DNA of 64,000 nt from DATBVX01 sp963696675 (GTDB taxonomy: Bacteria; Pseudomonadota; Gammaproteobacteria; Steroidobacterales; Steroidobacteraceae), in NCBI GenBank assembly GCA_963696675.1, contig CAVOLM010000065.1, positions 111,502 to 175,501 of the forward strand, given 5' to 3'. The position numbers and the translations under genes were made by a program. The notes below the pieces were generated by a model. That model did not search any database, was not told where the DNA came from, and saw only the letters and a list, made by a program, of their open reading frames with translations. Numbering within the stretch: position 1 is the first letter of the stretch; every line of letters begins with the position of its first letter. Positions 49,614 through 59,814 of the stretch are shown in pieces.

Positions 49614-50600
49614 ATCAAACTCGCGACGCTGAAGGACGGGACGCGCGACGGGCAGCTCGTGGTCGTGAGCCGCGATCTCGAACGGGCTGTCGCGCTGAGC
49701 GGGACTGCGCGTACTTTGCAGAGCGCACTCGATGACTGGGCCGCAGTCGCACCCAAGCTCGCCGCGATCTCCAGCGCGCTCGATCGGCACGCGGTCGAAG
49801 GCGCCTTTGAATTCGATTCAACGCGCGCCGCGGCGCCGCTGCCGCGCGCCTATCAATGGGCCGACGGCAGCGCGTACGTCAATCACGTCGAGCTGGTGCG
49901 CAAGGCGCGCGGCGCCGAAATGCCCGCGTCGTTCTGGAGCGATCCGCTCATCTACCAGGGCGGCTCGGATGATTTCCTCGGGCCTGCCGACGATGTGCCC
50001 TTCCTGAGCGAGGAATTCGGCATCGACCTCGAAGCGGAAGTCGCGATCATCACCGACGACGTCCCGATGAATGCGTCGGCCGAGACAGCGCGAGGACACA
50101 TCAAGCTCCTGATGCTGGTGAATGACTGGTCGCTCAGAAATCTCATTCCCGCCGAGCTCGCCAAGGGATTCGGCTTCTACCAGTCCAAGCCCGCGACCTC
50201 GTTCTCTCCCGTCGCGGTGACGCCCGATGAGCTCGGCACCGCCTGGGATGGCGGCAAGATCAATCTGCCTCTGGTGAGTCACATCAACGGGACACTGCTT
50301 GGCGAGCCCAACGCCGGCATCGACATGACATTCGATTTTCCGCGCCTCATCGCGCATGCGGCCCGCACGCGGCGACTTCGGGCCGGGACCATTATCGGTT
50401 CCGGCACGGTCTCCAACTACGATCGCAGTCGCGGCTCGAGCTGTCTGGCCGAGAAGCGCACCCTCGAACAGCTGGCGGACGGGCACCCGTCGACTCCGTT
50501 CCTGCGTTTCGGTGACCGGGTGCGCATCGAGATGTTCGACGCCGAGCGCAAGAGCGTGTTTGGGGCCATCGATCAACGCGTCGTGAGAGCTGCGGAATAG
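49614..50600 (+). CDS. Fumarylacetoacetate hydrolase family protein
   Basis: This enzyme performs the last step of the homogentisate pathway, giving fumarate and acetoacetate. Family members start with a sequence like MKLATLKDGTRDG; here the first codon of that segment is ATC (49,614), not ATG, and the open frame continues upstream to an ATG at 49,521 inside hmgA. The catalytic core has EFGIDLEAEVAIITDDVP, FYQSKPATSFSPVAVTPDELG and GTVSNYDRSRGSSCLAE. Length from 49,614 is 328 aa. The start is either a rare non-AUG codon or a one-base sequence error. Confidence 0.87.
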   Translation: MKLATLKDGTRDGQLVVVSRDLERAVALSGTARTLQSALDDWAAVAPKLAAISSALDRHAVEGAFEFDSTRAAAPLPRAYQWADGSAYVNHVELVRKARGAEMPASFWSDPLIYQGGSDDFLGPADDVPFLSEEFGIDLEAEVAIITDDVPMNASAETARGHIKLLMLVNDWSLRNLIPAELAKGFGFYQSKPATSFSPVAVTPDELGTAWDGGKINLPLVSHINGTLLGEPNAGIDMTFDFPRLIAHAARTRRLRAGTIIGSGTVSNYDRSRGSSCLAEKRTLEQLADGHPSTPFLRFGDRVRIEMFDAERKSVFGAIDQRVVRAAE

Positions 50601-50613
50601 CAACTGTCACGCC

Positions 50614-50766
50614 TGAGGGCGTCGGACTGGGTGTCTCTCCCTCGGCCGACACGAATGAGACCGCAGCGCGATTTCCGGCTTCAGCTTTCGCGGGACACGA
50701 TCCCTCACCTTTCATGTAACCAAGCAAGAACGGGCCCAGGGAAAGACACCCAGTCCGCCACCCTCA
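50614..50766. repeat. Long-hairpin element, copy 1 (~153 bp), candidate structured RNA or REP-like repeat
   Basis: Left and right ends (50,614-50,642 and 50,738-50,766) are inverted repeats of 29 nt with 26 matches, around the core GGACTGGGTGTCTxTCCCT. The region between contains a second-level shared sequence with the element at 16,810-16,957, in inverted orientation. The 259-bp gap between the hydrolase and dienelactone hydrolase genes otherwise shows nothing. It may be a structured RNA, a REP/MITE-like repeat, or a terminator for the homogentisate genes. Confidence 0.6.
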
Positions 50767-50859
50767 ACGCGCGGAACAGTTGCGACCCATAGAGGGTCTG
50801 AGTTCTAGCCAGCACCGTTTGCCACGTGCAAACTGTGGCGCCTTCGCCGGAGAAATCCC

Positions 50860-51519
50860 ATGGCAGAAACCATTGAGCTGTCGGCTCCCGACGGTCATCG
50901 CTTCAGCGCTTATCGGGCCGATCCCACGGGACCGCCGCGCGGCGGCGTGGTCATCATCCAGGAGATTTTCGGGCTCACCCATCATATCCGCGAAGTGGCG
51001 GACCAATACGCGGCACAGGGTTACGCCTCCTTTGCCCCGGCGATGTTCGATCGCGTCCGGCCGGCGATCGTGCTCGACTATTCGCAGATTCAGCAGGGCG
51101 TCGAGACGATGATGTCATTGCAGCCTTCGCAGACGCTGCTCGACGTGGGTGCGACGGTCGATGCGGCCGCTGCGACCGGCAGGACCGCGGTGGTCGGTTT
51201 CTGCTGGGGCGGAACGATCGCCTATGTCGCCGCGTGCCGCCTGCCGATCAGCGCCGCGGTTTCATACTACGGCGGTCGCATCCTGCAATACGGCGATCGC
51301 AAGCCGCGCTGCCCCGTCATGTACCACTTCGGTGAGCAGGATCAGTCGATTCCACTCGCGACAGTGCAGAAAGTGCGCGAGTTGCACCCGGAGGGCATCT
51401 ACTACACCTACCCGGCAGGCCATGGATTCAATTGCAGCGAGCGTTCGAGCTTCGAACCGCAGAGCGCGCAACTCGCGTTCGAGCGTTCGCTCGAATTCCT
51501 GCGCAGCAATGTCGGCTAG
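50860..51519 (+). CDS. Dienelactone hydrolase family protein
   Basis: This 219-aa alpha/beta hydrolase has the dienelactone-hydrolase nucleophile Cys115 in VVGFCWGGTIAY, acid motif FGEQDQSIPL and histidine in AGHGFNCSE. The N-terminal QEIFGLTHHIREVAD is also diagnostic. It hydrolyses dienelactone-like esters or lactones in aromatic catabolism, although many paralogues have other substrates. It is followed by the aldehyde dehydrogenase gene 20 bp downstream. Confidence 0.88.
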   Translation: MAETIELSAPDGHRFSAYRADPTGPPRGGVVIIQEIFGLTHHIREVADQYAAQGYASFAPAMFDRVRPAIVLDYSQIQQGVETMMSLQPSQTLLDVGATVDAAAATGRTAVVGFCWGGTIAYVAACRLPISAAVSYYGGRILQYGDRKPRCPVMYHFGEQDQSIPLATVQKVRELHPEGIYYTYPAGHGFNCSERSSFEPQSAQLAFERSLEFLRSNVG

Positions 51520-51539
51520 CCAGTTCCGAGGACACGACC

Positions 51540-52997
51540 ATGCAGCTCAAGGACAGCAAGCTCTTTCGTCAGCAGTGCTACATCGACGGGACATGGGCGG
51601 ACGCGGCGAGTCGCGCCACCATCGACGTCATCAATCCGGCCACGCAGCACAAGCTCGGCACGGTGCCCAACATGGGCGCCGGAGAGACGCGCCGCGCGAT
51701 CGAGGCTGCGCACGCGGCATTCCCGGCGTGGGCCCAGAAGACTGCCAAGGAACGTGCCGTGATCCTGAGGCGCTGGCACGACCTGATGATGGCGAATCAG
51801 GATGATCTTGGCGTACTGATGACGGCCGAACAGGGCAAGCCCCTGGCGGAAGCCAAGGGAGAAATCGCTTACGCCGCCTCGTTCCTCGAGTGGTTCGCAG
51901 AGGAAGGCAAGCGCCTGTACGGCGATGTGATCCCAGGTCACCAGGCGGACAAGCGCATCCTGGTGCTGCGCCAGCCGATCGGCGTGGTCGCGGCGATCAC
52001 GCCGTGGAATTTTCCGGCGGCGATGATCACGCGCAAGGCCGGCCCCGCGCTTGCGGCGGGATGCACGATCGTGTGCAAACCCGCGACGCAGACGCCCTAC
52101 TCTGCGCTCGCCATGGCGGAGCTTGCAGAGCGCGCCGGTGTCCCGAAGGGCGTGCTGAACGTGATCACCGGGTCAGCCAGCGAGATCGGCGGCGAGATGA
52201 CGTCCAACCCGATCGTGCGCAAGCTCACTTTCACCGGCTCGACAGCGGTCGGCAAGAAACTGATGGTGCAGTGTGCGGCGACGATGAAGAAGGTGTCGCT
52301 GGAGCTCGGCGGCAACGCGCCTTTCATCGTGTTCGACGATGCGGACCTCGATGCCGCCGTTCAGGGCGCGATCGCGAGCAAGTATCGCAATACCGGCCAG
52401 ACCTGCGTGTGCGCCAATCGCCTGCTGGTCCAGGATGGGATCTATGACGAATTCGCCGGAAAACTGGTCGATGCGGTGGCGCTGCTCAGAATCGGCGATG
52501 GCCTCAAGGGCGCGACCGACCAGGGTCCGCTGATCGACATGAAAGCCGTTGCCAAGGTCGAGGAGCACATCGCCGACGCGCTCGCGAAGGGTGCTGCGAT
52601 CGCTACCGGGGGCAAGCGTCACGCGCTCGGCGGTACGTTCTTCGAGCCCACCGTGCTCACCAACGTCAAGCCCGACATGATGGTCGCGCGCGAAGAGACT
52701 TTCGGCCCGATCGCGCCGTTGTTTCGTTTCAAGACCGAAGCGGAGGCAATTCGCATGGCCAATGACACGGAATTCGGCCTCGCGGCGTATTTCTACACGC
52801 GCGACCTGGCGCGCTCGTGGCGCGTGTCGGAAGGACTCGAGTACGGGATCGTCGGTCTCAACACGGGGCTCATCTCCACGGAAGTCGCGCCGTTCGGCGG
52901 CATGAAGGAATCAGGCGTAGGACGCGAAGGCTCGAAGTACGGCATCCAGGACTACGCTGAAATCAAGTATGTCTGCGTGGGTGGCATCACCGCGTGA
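51540..52997 (+). CDS. gabD: NADP-dependent succinate-semialdehyde dehydrogenase
   Basis: This cytoplasmic aldehyde dehydrogenase of 485 aa oxidises succinate semialdehyde to succinate. It has the catalytic Cys in NTGQTCVCANR, the general base Glu in SLELGGNAPF, the cofactor loop FTGSTAVGKKL and the strongly GabD-like ending GREGSKYGIQDYAEIKYVCVGG. ATG at 51,540 was preferred over an upstream start inside the dienelactone hydrolase gene. Its stop overlaps the GTG of the MFS gene by 4 nt. Confidence 0.92.
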   Translation: MQLKDSKLFRQQCYIDGTWADAASRATIDVINPATQHKLGTVPNMGAGETRRAIEAAHAAFPAWAQKTAKERAVILRRWHDLMMANQDDLGVLMTAEQGKPLAEAKGEIAYAASFLEWFAEEGKRLYGDVIPGHQADKRILVLRQPIGVVAAITPWNFPAAMITRKAGPALAAGCTIVCKPATQTPYSALAMAELAERAGVPKGVLNVITGSASEIGGEMTSNPIVRKLTFTGSTAVGKKLMVQCAATMKKVSLELGGNAPFIVFDDADLDAAVQGAIASKYRNTGQTCVCANRLLVQDGIYDEFAGKLVDAVALLRIGDGLKGATDQGPLIDMKAVAKVEEHIADALAKGAAIATGGKRHALGGTFFEPTVLTNVKPDMMVAREETFGPIAPLFRFKTEAEAIRMANDTEFGLAAYFYTRDLARSWRVSEGLEYGIVGLNTGLISTEVAPFGGMKESGVGREGSKYGIQDYAEIKYVCVGGITA

Positions 52998-54239
52998 GTG
53001 TCGCCGGCCAGCCTGAGATTGCCGGCCGGCCGGCCCCGCCCCTTTCCGATCGCTCCGTGCTGGCGCTGCTCGCCGCGATCACCGCGGTGGGCCCGGCGGC
53101 CGTCAATATCTACCTGCCTGCGCTGCCGGTGCTGCGCGAGCACTTCGCGACCGATGTCGCGCACGTGCAGCTCACGGTGAGCGTGGCGCTGCTGGCATTC
53201 TCGGTCGGCCTGCTGGCGCACGGCCCGTTGTCGGATCGTTTTGGACGCCGGCCGATCGTCCTCATCGGCTTGTTGATTTTCAACATCGGATCGCTGATGT
53301 GCGTGGCCGCGCGCAATCTCGAGTGGCTGATCATCGGTCGCGCGATCCAGGCGCTCGGCACCTCCGCCGGCATGATCGTCTCGCGGGCGATCGTCAACGA
53401 TCTGTATCCGCGCGAAAAGATGGCACGCATGATCGCCTGGCTCACGATGGTCACGGTGATCGCGCCCACGCTCGCGCCCTGGGTCGGCGGCAAGCTCATG
53501 GTCGCCGCCGGCTGGCGGAGCGTGTTCGTGCTCCTGGCAGTCGCGGGCGTCGTGATCCTGTGGGCAGCGTGGCGCTGGTTGCCGGAAACGCGTGCGCAGC
53601 GAACCGCCGCACGCCGAGAGCCATTCGGTCGCCGCCGAAGCGGGCGCGCTGCTGCGGCAGCCCGCATTCATGGGTTACACGATCCAGGGCGCAGTGATAT
53701 TCGCGGTGTTCTTCGTGTTCGTGTCGACGATGCCCTATGTCATGGTGTCGGTGTTCCATCGACCGTTCACCGAGTTCGGCACCTACTACCTCCTGGTCGC
53801 CACCGGATATTTTCTCGGCAACTGGGGCGTGACGCGCCACCATGGGCGCGCAGGCGTCAATGCGCTGATCAATATCGGTGTGCTGATTTCACTTGGCGGC
53901 GCAGCCGTCGCGCTCGGTGCGGTAGCACTGGGCGCCGTTCACCCCTTGTGGATCTTCCTGCCGGTTGCGGTGATGACGTTCGGCCAGGGACTGACGCTCC
54001 CCAATGTCACCGCCAGTGCCATCGGGCTCGCTCGCCAGCACGCGGGCACCTCATCGAGCCTGCTGGGATTCGTCCAGCAGGTCGTGGGCGCGATCTGCGT
54101 TCAATGGCTCGGCACGTATCCCGTCGACACGCCGTTCCCCGTATTGATCTTCTGCGTGGGGATGTCTGCTCTGGCGGTGGCGCTGTGGTTTCTGATGCCC
54201 CATGCAGCTGCGACGGCGGCGCCGCAACAGACTCGGTAA
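52994..54239 (+). CDS. Bcr/CflA-family MFS multidrug exporter (one frameshift)
   Basis: This inner-membrane drug/H+ antiporter has motif A GPLSDRFGRRP between helices 2 and 3 and the motif GRAIQALGTSAGMIVSRAIVND typical of Bcr/CflA. The frame breaks near 53,585-53,620; removing one base joins six N-terminal helices to six C-terminal helices (FFVFVSTMPYVMVSVFH..., FGQGLTLPNVTASAIGLA) and gives 414 aa. It starts at a GTG overlapping the gabD stop, so translation is probably coupled. Confidence 0.85.
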
Positions 54240-54264
54240 CGGCGGTCGGTCGCCTGCGGCTCCG

Positions 54265-54843
54265 CTAGTCCTCGAGCGTCTTCTTCAACGCATCGAGCCG
54301 CCCGCTCCAGAAGACCTTCATCTTTTTCGCCTGTGCCGCGGACTCGAGCTTGCCGTGCTGTAGCGCGACGAGCGTCTTGCCGGCGCCCTTCGGATAGAAA
54401 TTCACGCCGATGCTCTTCGCGCCGTCGATCCAGGTGACGCGCATCGACTTGAGCGGGGTCATCTTGTGAACCGTGATCGCTGTCCTCGGCAACCAGCGGG
54501 CACGCGTCTTCGCGTCGGTCCACGCGCGAAACACACTCCGGGCGTCGGCATCGACGGTGCGGCTCGCGCTGATCTCGAATCCGCCCTGCTTCTCGTGCTT
54601 CGCGCGCAGGCCGCGCGCCTGCTCGTAGCCGACGGTGACCATCTGGGCCCACCAGCCGGGCACGGAATACTTTTCATGCAGCAGCTCGGCCATCGCCGTG
54701 TGGCCCAGAGTCGGGCCCTTCTCCTGGTCGAGGATCCTGAGCCACTCTTCCCAGCCGCGGCCGGTTTTCGCCTTGACGGCGTCGGTCGAGACCGGCGGCT
54801 TCCACGCCGCATGCCTGGCACTGCTGTCGCGAGGCTTGCTCAT
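54265..54843 (-). CDS. DUF4287 plus SRPBCC/AHSA1-like protein
   Basis: This 192-aa protein combines an N-terminal DUF4287-like region (AVKAKTGRGWEEWLRILDQE, TAMAELLHEKYSVPGWWAQMVTVGYEQARGL) with a C-terminal SRPBCC fold (ISASRTVDADARSVFRAWTD). These two domains often occur together, and the function is unknown. Start at 54,843 was chosen over the upstream extension because the domain begins shortly after it. It is convergent with the MFS gene. Confidence 0.78.
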   Translation of the reverse strand: MSKPRDSSARHAAWKPPVSTDAVKAKTGRGWEEWLRILDQEKGPTLGHTAMAELLHEKYSVPGWWAQMVTVGYEQARGLRAKHEKQGGFEISASRTVDADARSVFRAWTDAKTRARWLPRTAITVHKMTPLKSMRVTWIDGAKSIGVNFYPKGAGKTLVALQHGKLESAAQAKKMKVFWSGRLDALKKTLED

Positions 54844-55020
54844 TTGGAACAGTCCTTGATGGTGTAATCGGGGACGTGACAAAAAGCTTGCCACGAGTTT
54901 CGCCGCATTGTCACAGCCCTGTCACGTGCTCGCGCCTTGCGATTCACGCGTAGAGATGGTGGCGGCTTTTCGCTAAGGTGCCAGCCCATCATTGCAGCGA
55001 AGGCGCCACGATACTTCCCG

Positions 55021-56034
55021 ATGCCGCGCTATCTCGGCCCACCCACATCACCCGCGCAGCCCTCGCGCGCAGGTGTACTGCTGGTGAATCTCGGCAGTCC
55101 CAGTGAACCGACACCGGGTGGCGTGCGGCGCTTTCTCGCCGAGATGCTCTCCGACCCGCGGCTCATCGAGTTGCCTCGCGCGCTCTGGCTCCCCATCCTG
55201 CACGGCGTGATCCTGCGCGTGCGGCCACGGCGCAGTGCGCGGTTGTATCGCAAGATCTGGATGTCGGAGGGTTCACCGCTCATCGTATACGCGAGGCGAC
55301 TGGCCAACGCGCTGCAAGCCGCGCTTGCCGGACAGGTCGATGGCGGCTGTGCCATCCAGATCGGCATGTGCTATGGAGAGCCTTCAATCAGCGCGGGTCT
55401 GCAGGCGCTGCGCTCGAGTGGCGTCGAGCGACTCATCATTCTTCCGCTCTATCCGCAGTACGCGGGCGTCACCACCGGTTCGGTGTTCGATCACGTCGCT
55501 GCGGAGTTCGCTCGCTGGCGCGTCGTGCCTGAGTTGCGGTTCATCAACGACTATCACGACTTGCCCGCGTACATCGATGCGCTCAAGGCGAGCGTGCTGG
55601 AACACTGGCAGAAGAATGGCCGTTCGCAGCTGCTCCTCATGTCCTTTCACAGCATGCCGAAACGGCTGTTCGAGAACGGCGATCCCTACTACACGCGCTG
55701 CCAGCACACCGCAGCACTGCTGGCCGGCGCGCTCGGCCTGAAAGAAGAGGAATGGAGTCTGAGCTTCCAGTCGCGCTTCGGGTACGAGGAATGGCTGCAG
55801 CCCTACACCGCGGACGTCGTGCGCCAGCGTGCCAGCGACGGCGTGCGCAAGCTCACGGTGATCTGCCCGGGATTCTCCCTCGACTGCCTGGAATCACTGG
55901 AAGAAATCGCGATCACGGGACGCGAAACATTCCTGGAGCACGGCGGCGAGAGCCTCGACTACATACCGGCGCTCAACGAGCGTACCGATCATGTGAAGCT
56001 GCTCGGCGATCTCGTCCTGCACCAGCTGGGCTAG
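55021..56034 (+). CDS. hemH: Ferrochelatase
   Basis: This enzyme inserts Fe2+ into protoporphyrin IX in the last step of heme synthesis. The ATG at 55,021 gives 337 aa and opens into GVLLVNLGSPSEPTPGGVRRFLAEML. Conserved blocks include IGMCYGEPSI, IILPLYPQYAGVTTGS, LLMSFHSMPKRL with the metal-binding His, and ICPGFSLDCLESLEEI with the catalytic Glu. No Fe-S cysteine motif is present at the C-terminus. It is convergent with and overlaps by 4 nt the VOC gene downstream. Confidence 0.92.
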   Translation: MPRYLGPPTSPAQPSRAGVLLVNLGSPSEPTPGGVRRFLAEMLSDPRLIELPRALWLPILHGVILRVRPRRSARLYRKIWMSEGSPLIVYARRLANALQAALAGQVDGGCAIQIGMCYGEPSISAGLQALRSSGVERLIILPLYPQYAGVTTGSVFDHVAAEFARWRVVPELRFINDYHDLPAYIDALKASVLEHWQKNGRSQLLLMSFHSMPKRLFENGDPYYTRCQHTAALLAGALGLKEEEWSLSFQSRFGYEEWLQPYTADVVRQRASDGVRKLTVICPGFSLDCLESLEEIAITGRETFLEHGGESLDYIPALNERTDHVKLLGDLVLHQLG

Positions 56035-56513
56035 GCGAAGCGCTGCAGCCATTGATCCACGGTGCGCCCCGCTTCGGGATCTGCAGCGGCTGTGGATCGC
56101 GTTGGGGGAGCAGTGATCTCGAGCATCACGCCGTTCGGATCCTGAAAATAGATCGACTGCTGCTCGCCGTGATCCTCCTCAACGAACTTCACTGCATGCT
56201 TGCGAAGCCGCCGCTTCCATACGCTGAGCGCCCTCGGGTCGGCCGCGCCGAAGGCATAGTGACGCAAGTCGGCGGGCAAGCCGTCCTCCTTTGAACGCTT
56301 CGAACCGCCCAACGCAACCAGCACGACCTGCCGGCCGTCGCCGACATCGAACAGCATCATGAGCCACGGCTTACCACCCCAGTCATCCCCGGAAAGCGCG
56401 TTGACCAGCGGGAACTTCAGCACCTGAGTGTAAAAGTGCAGCGTTGCCGGCACATCGAAGGCCGGGAAGACGACATGATCCATGCGCAACGACCCTTGCT
56501 TCATGACAGGCAC
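56031..56513 (-). CDS. VOC superfamily protein
   Basis: This 160-aa glyoxalase/dioxygenase-fold protein has MDHVVFPAFDVPATLHFYTQVL at its N-terminus, DDWGGKPWLMMLFDVGDG in the middle and IYFQDPNGVMLEIT near the end. The first His and the last Glu are metal-ligand candidates. It probably forms dimers and acts on a small molecule that cannot be predicted. It is divergent from the next VOC gene. Confidence 0.78.
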   Translation of the reverse strand: MPVMKQGSLRMDHVVFPAFDVPATLHFYTQVLKFPLVNALSGDDWGGKPWLMMLFDVGDGRQVVLVALGGSKRSKEDGLPADLRHYAFGAADPRALSVWKRRLRKHAVKFVEEDHGEQQSIYFQDPNGVMLEITAPPTRSTAAADPEAGRTVDQWLQRFA

Positions 56514-56645
56514 CCGTGTCAGCGAACCGGCGCGTCATTCTAGTCGCTTGCCGAAATCACCTCCGCCCGCTGGTCGGCGCGCGGCCTTCGCGTGCAGCCA
56601 TTCGATCTGGCACGATGCGATTCCACGGACGGCAAGGGGACTCAC

Positions 56646-57366
56646 ATGCTGGGGCGCTTCCTGGAAATGAGCGTGCACGCGCCGAACGTGCTCGAGTCAC
56701 TGGAGTTCTACCAGAAGCTCGGGTTCACGCAGGCGCAGGTAGGCGAAACCTGGTCGCACCCGTACGCAGTGGTCACGGACGGACGCCTGTTCATCGGCCT
56801 GCACCAGTACGAGTTCGATTCCCCCTCGCTCACTTTCGTCAAGCCTGAGCTGTCGCGCCACATCGATACGCTGGAAGGTTTCGGCATCGAGTTTGCCTTC
56901 CGCAAGCTCGGCAATGACGTATTCAACGAGGCGGGCTTTCACGACCCGGACCGGGTGATGGTGACGCTCCTGGAGGCGCGCACCTTTTCTCCGCCGACGC
57001 GCGAGTCGGGCGAGACTGTCGACGTGCGGCTATTTCAATGAGATCGGCCTTCCGGCGCGGGATCCGGATCGTTCCAAGGATTTCTGGGAGCGTCTGGGGT
57101 TCGTCGCTACGGATGAACAGAGCGAGCCGTTTCGCCACATTTCCCTGACCAGCGACTCCCTCGATCTCGGCCTGTACGCGACGCGCGAGCTGCGCACGCC
57201 GGTGCTGAGCTTCATCGATCCTGAAATGTCGTCGCGCCTCAGCCACATCGAGAAGCTCGGCATCGAGCGCTCGCGGCGACTGCCGGCGGCGTTCGACCCC
57301 GAGAGCACGGCGATGCTGGTGGCGCCCGAGGGCACCACGCTGCTGCTCGCGACCGGGGAGGCCTGA
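56646..57366 (+). CDS. Tandem two-module VOC protein (one frameshift)
   Basis: Two glyoxalase-like modules occur in one gene: the first is FLEMSVHAPNVLESLEFYQKLGF, and the second (CGYFNEIGLPARDPDRSKDF, FIDPEMSSRLSHIEKLGIE) follows in another frame. Removing one G near 57,027 turns VDVRLFQ-stop into VDCGYFNEIG and yields 239 aa. A fused VOC of this kind usually supplies both halves of one active site. The function is unknown. Confidence 0.78.
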
Positions 57367-57533
57367 GCGCCCCGCAGTCCAGTGCGACCTGAATCCGCGG
57401 CGGCTCGTCCTGCGGCTGCAGCAGCTCGTACCGAAAACGTGTCAGCACGAGTGAAAAACACTATCCTTGCGCGCCTCGTGGCCGGCTTGGTGAATAACTC
57501 GAACGCCCGGCGAACACATACTGGAGGATCCTG

Positions 57534-59607
57534 ATGAACGCTCTGGTTCGCGCTCTGGTGCTGCTCCTGCTGAGCGGCGCCGCATTTGCCGATGAAGGGA
57601 TGTGGACTTTCGACAACTTCCCCAGGCAACTGGTCAAGGAAAAACTCGGTGTTGAGGTTACGGATGCCTGGCTCGATCACGCTGCGCCTGTCGACCTTGC
57701 GAACATCCATATGCACAGGTTCGTTCATCTCGCCCGACGGACTGATTCTCACCAACCATCACTGCGCGAGCCCGTGCCTTGCACAGTTATCCACGCCGCA
57801 GAAAGACCTGCTCGCGGACGGTTATCTCGCCTCCGGTCGCAACCAGGAACAACAGTGCAAGACCGAGGAGGTCTCGGTACTGGTCGCGATGGAGGACATC
57901 ACAGCGAAGATCAGCGCGGCCACGCGAGGACTCGACGATACGGCGGCGAATGCAGCGCGCAAGAAAGAACTGACGCGGCTCGAGCAGGCGTGCGAAGAGG
58001 CGTCGAAGAAGGACCGTAAGAGCGGCGCGTTATCGTGCGAATCAGTTTCGCTGTATCAGGGGGGTCAGTACTTCCTCTACAAGTACAAGCGCTACACCGA
58101 TGTCCGCCTCGTGTTCGCGCCCGAGGACGATATCGCCGCCTTCGGTGGCGATCCGGACAACTTCCAGTTCCCCCGCTACTGCCTTGATATGTCGATCATG
58201 CGGGCTTACGAGAATGGCAAGCCCGCCAGCACGCCTAATTACCTCAAGGTGAATTTCGCCGGCCCTGAAGAGGGGCAACCGGTGTTCGTCACAGGGCATC
58301 CCGGGAACACCGATCGCCTCCTCACCACGGAGGAGCTGATCTCAGCCCGCAATGCCTATCTGCCCTTGTGGCTGCTGCGGTACGCGGAACTGCGTGGCCG
58401 CTACATCCAGTTCGCCAAGACCGACGCGGAGTCGCTGCGCATCGTGCAGGATCCTCTCAACACGATCGAGAATTCCATCAAGGTGCGCCGCAAGCAGCTC
58501 GATGCACTCCTCGATGACTCACTGATGCAGTCAAAGCGCGCAGAAGAGAAGGCGCTGCGCGACAAGGTGGCCGCCGACCCGGCGCTGCGGGCAATTGCCG
58601 GCTCGGCCTGGGACGACATGGCGAAGGCGCAGGCTGCGTATCGCAACCAGCTCCTGCCGTATACCTTTGTGGAAGGTGCCGCCGGTTTCAACAGCGAACT
58701 GTATCGATACGCGCGCGCCCTGGTGCGCGGTGCGCAGGAACGCGCCAAGCCGAATGAAGAGCGTTTTCGCGAATACACCAATGCCGCGCTTCCACAGCTC
58801 GAGCAATACATCAGGGCGGACACGCCCGTATACCCGTCGCTCGACAAGCTGACCTTGTCCTTCGCGCTGGAACGCATGCGTGAATGGCTGGGGCCGGACG
58901 ATAGCCTGGTGAGAAGCGTGCTCGGCAGCGAATCCCCGGACAGCCTGGCGGCACGCCTGGTCGACGGCAGCAAGCTCGGCGACGCCAAGGTTCGGGCGCA
59001 GCTCTGGGATGGCGGGGCCGCGGCGGTCGAGGCCTCGACCGATCCGATGATCCAGCTGGCGCGCAAGGTGGATCCCGAGGCTCGCAAGGTCCGCAAGCGC
59101 TACGAAGATGAAGTCGAAGCCCCGACGGAGGTCGCGAGTGAACGAATCGCGCGCGCGCGATTCAAGGTCCTGGGAACCAGCACTTATCCGGATGCAACCT
59201 TCACGCTGCGCCTCAACTTCGGCACCGTGCAGGGCTGGGTTGAGAAAGGCGAGCCGGTGCCACCGTTCACCACCCTGAAGGTGGCGTACGACCGTGCGAC
59301 CGGTAAGAAACCGTTCAGCATGCCGCCAAGATGGGTCGAGCAGAAGAGTTCCCTCGACCTCAATACGCGCTTCAACCTGTCAACCAACAACGACATCGTC
59401 GGCGGGAACTCCGGCAGCCCGCTCGTCAATGCCAAGGGCGAGCTGGTGGGCCTGATGTTCGACGGCAACATTCATTCGATTTCGGGCTCTTACTGGTTCG
59501 ATGTCGAAAAGAACCGTGCCATCGCCGTGGATCCGACCATCATGAAGGAAGCTCTCACCAAGGTGTATCACGCCGACGCGCTGGTGAAAGAGATCTCGGG
59601 GCGCTGA
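57534..59607 (+). CDS. Secreted S46-family dipeptidyl-peptidase, DPP7-like (one frameshift)
   Basis: This exported serine exopeptidase releases dipeptides from polypeptides in the periplasm or at the cell surface. It has a signal peptide ending FADEG, then DEGMWTFDNFP, the catalytic His in GLILTNHHC, the Asp region NFQFPRYCLDMSIMRAY and the nucleophile motif GGNSGSP. The residue after FD in the GLMFDGNIHS segment is Gly, as in DPP7 and not the Arg of DPP11, which favours non-acidic P1 residues. The frame breaks near 57,680-57,690; deleting one base gives 690 aa. The start has GGAGG just upstream. Confidence 0.85.
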
Positions 59608-59633
59608 CCGGCCATTCCGGCTTCCCTCCTTCG

Positions 59634-59665
59634 GCCGTGCAGCGGGCGTCAGGCTCCTGCACGGC
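59634..59665 (+). terminator. Likely terminator after the S46 peptidase gene
   Basis: A perfect 9-bp stem (GCCGTGCAG / CTGCACGGC) with a 14-nt loop lies 27 bp after the stop codon. It is followed by a short pyrimidine run (actttcct). No other feature is visible in the 207-bp gap before arnC. Confidence 0.5.
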
Positions 59666-59814
59666 ACTTTCCTATTACTCCCATGATCGCGCGGCTGGGC
59701 GCCTGACAAGCCGGGAAGGTATATGCTGCAGCCGCGCCCCGGCATCGACGCACCGGCGATTGATTGTGGTGTCGGCAAGCGTCCAACGCTCGAATAATCG
59801 CTGGCCAGAACCGC

